Positions 5,674-7,264 of a stretch of 7,264 nucleotides of DNA are shown here, piece after piece. A model generated the notes under the pieces. That model saw nothing but the letters and a program-made list of their open reading frames with translations. It did no database searches and had not been told where the DNA came from. This DNA comes from JBKPFU01 sp046728975. GTDB taxonomy: Bacteria; Actinomycetota; Thermoleophilia; Gaiellales; Gaiellaceae. A program made the position numbers and the translations under genes. Numbering within the stretch: the stretch's first letter is position 1; the number at the start of each line of letters is the position of its first letter. Where the stretch lies: NCBI GenBank assembly GCA_046728975.1, contig JBKPFU010000139.1:1-7264 (forward strand), given 5' to 3'.

Positions 5674-6072
5674 ATGACCGCGGTGAGCTTTGTCTACGTT
5701 CAAGGGGTGCGGTTTCGCGATCTGGATCCGATGGGTCATGTGAACAATGCGGTCTTCCTCACGTACCTGGAACAAGCCCGGGTCGCCTTTCTCAAGGAAG
5801 TCGGAGCGGCAACCGGGATCGAGGACATGAACATCATCCTCGCTCGCGTCGAGATCGATTTCCGTGCGCCCGTGCGGATGGACCAGGAGATCCACATCGC
5901 GGTTCGCGCGAGCCGCTTCGGCACGAAGAGCTTCGACCTCGACTACGAGCTGCGGGTTGACAGAGAGATCGTCGCCCAGGCGAAGAGCGTGCAGGTCGCC
6001 TACGACTACGACCGGCGCGAGCCGGTCGACCTCCCAAGCGAGTGGCGCGAGCGCCTCGCTCTGGCGGCGTAA
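5674..6072 (+). CDS. Acyl-CoA thioesterase, 4HBT/hotdog fold (YbgC/FadM-like)
   Basis: A 132-residue single-hotdog protein of the usual family length. The active-site block is VRFRDLDPMGHVNNAVFLTY (12-31). D18 in DPMGHVNN corresponds to the catalytic aspartate of 4-hydroxybenzoyl-CoA thioesterase, and VNN starts the long central helix. The later strands IDFRAPVRMDQEIHI (61-75) and SFDLDYEL (86-93) complete the fold. It should hydrolyse acyl-CoA thioesters in the cytoplasm, probably as a tetramer as in relatives. Chain length or aromatic preference cannot be told. It is divergent from the dioxygenase gene (40-base gap). The M16 peptidase gene follows after 27 bases, so read-through is possible. 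Confidence 0.9.
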   Translation: MTAVSFVYVQGVRFRDLDPMGHVNNAVFLTYLEQARVAFLKEVGAATGIEDMNIILARVEIDFRAPVRMDQEIHIAVRASRFGTKSFDLDYELRVDREIVAQAKSVQVAYDYDRREPVDLPSEWRERLALAA

Positions 6073-6086
6073 CGCCTCGTCGTAGC

Positions 6087-6092
6087 TAGCAT
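6087..6092 (+). promoter_or_regulatory. Putative -10 element (TAGCAT) for the M16 peptidase gene
   Basis: TAGCAT ends 7 bases before the ATG at 6100, again at the spacing for a leaderless mRNA, with no Shine-Dalgarno in between (CCGCGCG). It lies in the 27-base gap after the thioesterase stop. This suggests the peptidase has its own start site even though the genes run in the same direction. No -35 is recognisable, because the region 17 bases upstream is thioesterase coding sequence. Confidence 0.5.
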
Positions 6093-6099
6093 CCGCGCG

Positions 6100-7264
6100 A
6101 TGACCGACAAGGCCTACGAGCGGCACACCCTGCCGAACGGCCTCCGGGTCGTCTCGGCTCCCATTCCGACTGCGGAATCCGTGACGTGCATGATCATGCT
6201 CGCCGCCGGCTCCCGCTACGAGTCGCGCGAGACCAACGGAATCGCGCATTTCGCCGAGCACATGTTCTTCAAGGGCACGGAACGGCGCCCAACGGCGCGC
6301 GACATCGGCATCGAGGTGGACGCGCTCGGCGGGGAGTTCAACGCGTTCACGAGCAAGGAGTACACGGGCTACTACGTTCGCTGCGGCGCCGATTTTCGCG
6401 ACACGGCGCTCGACGTCCTGGTCGACATGCTGCGGAACTCGAAGTTCGAGCCCGAGGAGATCGAACGCGAGAAGGGCGTGATCATCGAGGAGATGAACAT
6501 GTATTTCGACACGCCGCGCGACTACATCTCAGGGGTGTACGACGAGCTCCTGTACGGCGACCACCCGCTCGGCTGGGACATCATCGGGCGGAAGGAGACC
6601 GTCCGCGGCGCGACGCGCGACACTTTCACGGACTACGTCGACCGCTGGTACAAGCCCGAGCGGATGGTGGTAGGGGTCGGCGGCAAGATCGAGCCTGGGC
6701 TCATCGAGAGCATCGAGAGGCTGCTCGGCGACTTGGAGCCCGCCGAGACCGGCGCGCCCGCGGCCGCCGACGTCGCGAAGACGAACGGCGGGCGCGTGAG
6801 GATTCACGAGAAGGCGTCGGACCAGGCGCATCTGATTCTCGGCGTTCCGAGCTACCCGCTCGACCACCCGGACCGCTACACGCTGATGCTGCTCGCGACC
6901 GTGCTCGGCACGGGCATGTCGTCTCGGCTGTTCAGCGAGGTGCGCGAGCGCCGGGGGCTCGCCTACTACGTCTACGCCTTGAACCACAGCTACACGGACA
7001 CGGGCTCGCTGTACTCACAGGCCGGCGTCGACATCAACCGGATCGACCAGGCGGTCGAAACGATCGTCAACGAGCTGCGCAAGATCGCCGACGAGCCGGT
7101 CGAGGCGGATGAGCTCGAGAAGTCGCGGAATCTCGCCAAGGGGCGGTTCGTGCTGCAGATCGAGAGCCCGCAGGGGCTGATCATGTTCGGGCTGCGCCGC
7201 GAGGTGCTCGAGGGACGAACAGCCGAGCCCCAGGAGGTGCTGGAGGGACTGGACGCCGTCACGG
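6100..7264 (+). CDS. M16-family zinc metallopeptidase, 3' end outside the window
   Basis: 388 codons are visible with no stop before the window edge. Family members of this type are a little over 400 residues, so most of the protein is here. The inverted zinc motif HxxEH is H50-F-A-E53-H54. The third zinc ligand is the glutamate in VIIEEMNMY (E130/E131); E131 sits exactly 76 residues after H54, the spacing of the classic HxxEHx76E motif. This is thus a catalytically competent half, not an inactive partner subunit. The start KAYERHTLPNGLRVV and the second-domain landmark RRGLAYYVYALNHSYTDTGSL (about 288-308) match the processing-peptidase-like M16B group. There is no signal peptide, so it is probably cytoplasmic and degrades or trims peptides. 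The ATG has a TAGCAT box upstream and no Shine-Dalgarno. Confidence 0.93.
   Translation, partial: MTDKAYERHTLPNGLRVVSAPIPTAESVTCMIMLAAGSRYESRETNGIAHFAEHMFFKGTERRPTARDIGIEVDALGGEFNAFTSKEYTGYYVRCGADFRDTALDVLVDMLRNSKFEPEEIEREKGVIIEEMNMYFDTPRDYISGVYDELLYGDHPLGWDIIGRKETVRGATRDTFTDYVDRWYKPERMVVGVGGKIEPGLIESIERLLGDLEPAETGAPAAADVAKTNGGRVRIHEKASDQAHLILGVPSYPLDHPDRYTLMLLATVLGTGMSSRLFSEVRERRGLAYYVYALNHSYTDTGSLYSQAGVDINRIDQAVETIVNELRKIADEPVEADELEKSRNLAKGRFVLQIESPQGLIMFGLRREVLEGRTAEPQEVLEGLDAVT

Noticed and set aside
6186..7112. Arg/His-rich open frame overlapping the M16 peptidase
   Set aside because: Shadow frame. The frame starting at 6100 encodes an intact M16 protein with HxxEH and its distal Glu.

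Overview
This is a GC-rich (by eye about two thirds G+C), densely packed chromosomal segment. It suggests a high-GC actinobacterium, possibly of the Thermoleophilia (Gaiellales/Solirubrobacterales) type. The reasons are a DUF3052 protein, a family typical of Actinobacteria, frequent GTG starts, ATGA/GTGA stop-start overlaps, and several genes that look leaderless. The lineage is an inference from style, not from a marker gene. No tRNA, rRNA, CRISPR array, insertion sequence or phage gene was seen, and no gap between genes exceeds 85 bases.

Layout, left to right. (1) Minus strand, 1-867: the start of an FtsX/MacB-type permease, cut by the window edge, preceded by its ABC ATPase and joined to it by a GTGA overlap. 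(2) An 85-base divergent promoter region. (3) Plus strand, 953-3087: a class-V PLP aminotransferase-fold enzyme of the 'cysteine desulfurase-like' type that lacks the desulfurase cysteine, joined by an ATGA overlap to an atypical NAD(P)-binding SDR/epimerase. (4) Minus strand, 3071-3970: an MscS-family mechanosensitive channel whose 3' end overlaps the SDR. (5) Plus strand, 4044-4966: a DUF3052 protein and a GNAT acetyltransferase, joined by ATGA. (6) Minus strand, 4944-5633: a Tat-exported intradiol-dioxygenase-fold protein whose 3' end overlaps the GNAT gene. (7) Plus strand, 5674-7264: a hotdog acyl-CoA thioesterase and then an M16 zinc peptidase that runs off the window.

The genes form small units rather than one pathway: an exporter pair, a PLP enzyme/SDR pair, a DUF3052/GNAT pair and singletons. 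The most interesting signal is regulatory. Four of the six intergenically started genes carry a TAGCNT hexamer ending 6-8 bases before the start codon. That is where a -10 element would sit if the start codon were also the transcription start. The tetranucleotide CTAG occurs only three times in the window by my reading, each time inside one of these sites. By contrast, the ABC operon has a conventional -35/-10 pair, a leader and a strong Shine-Dalgarno. I found no convincing new multi-gene system here.
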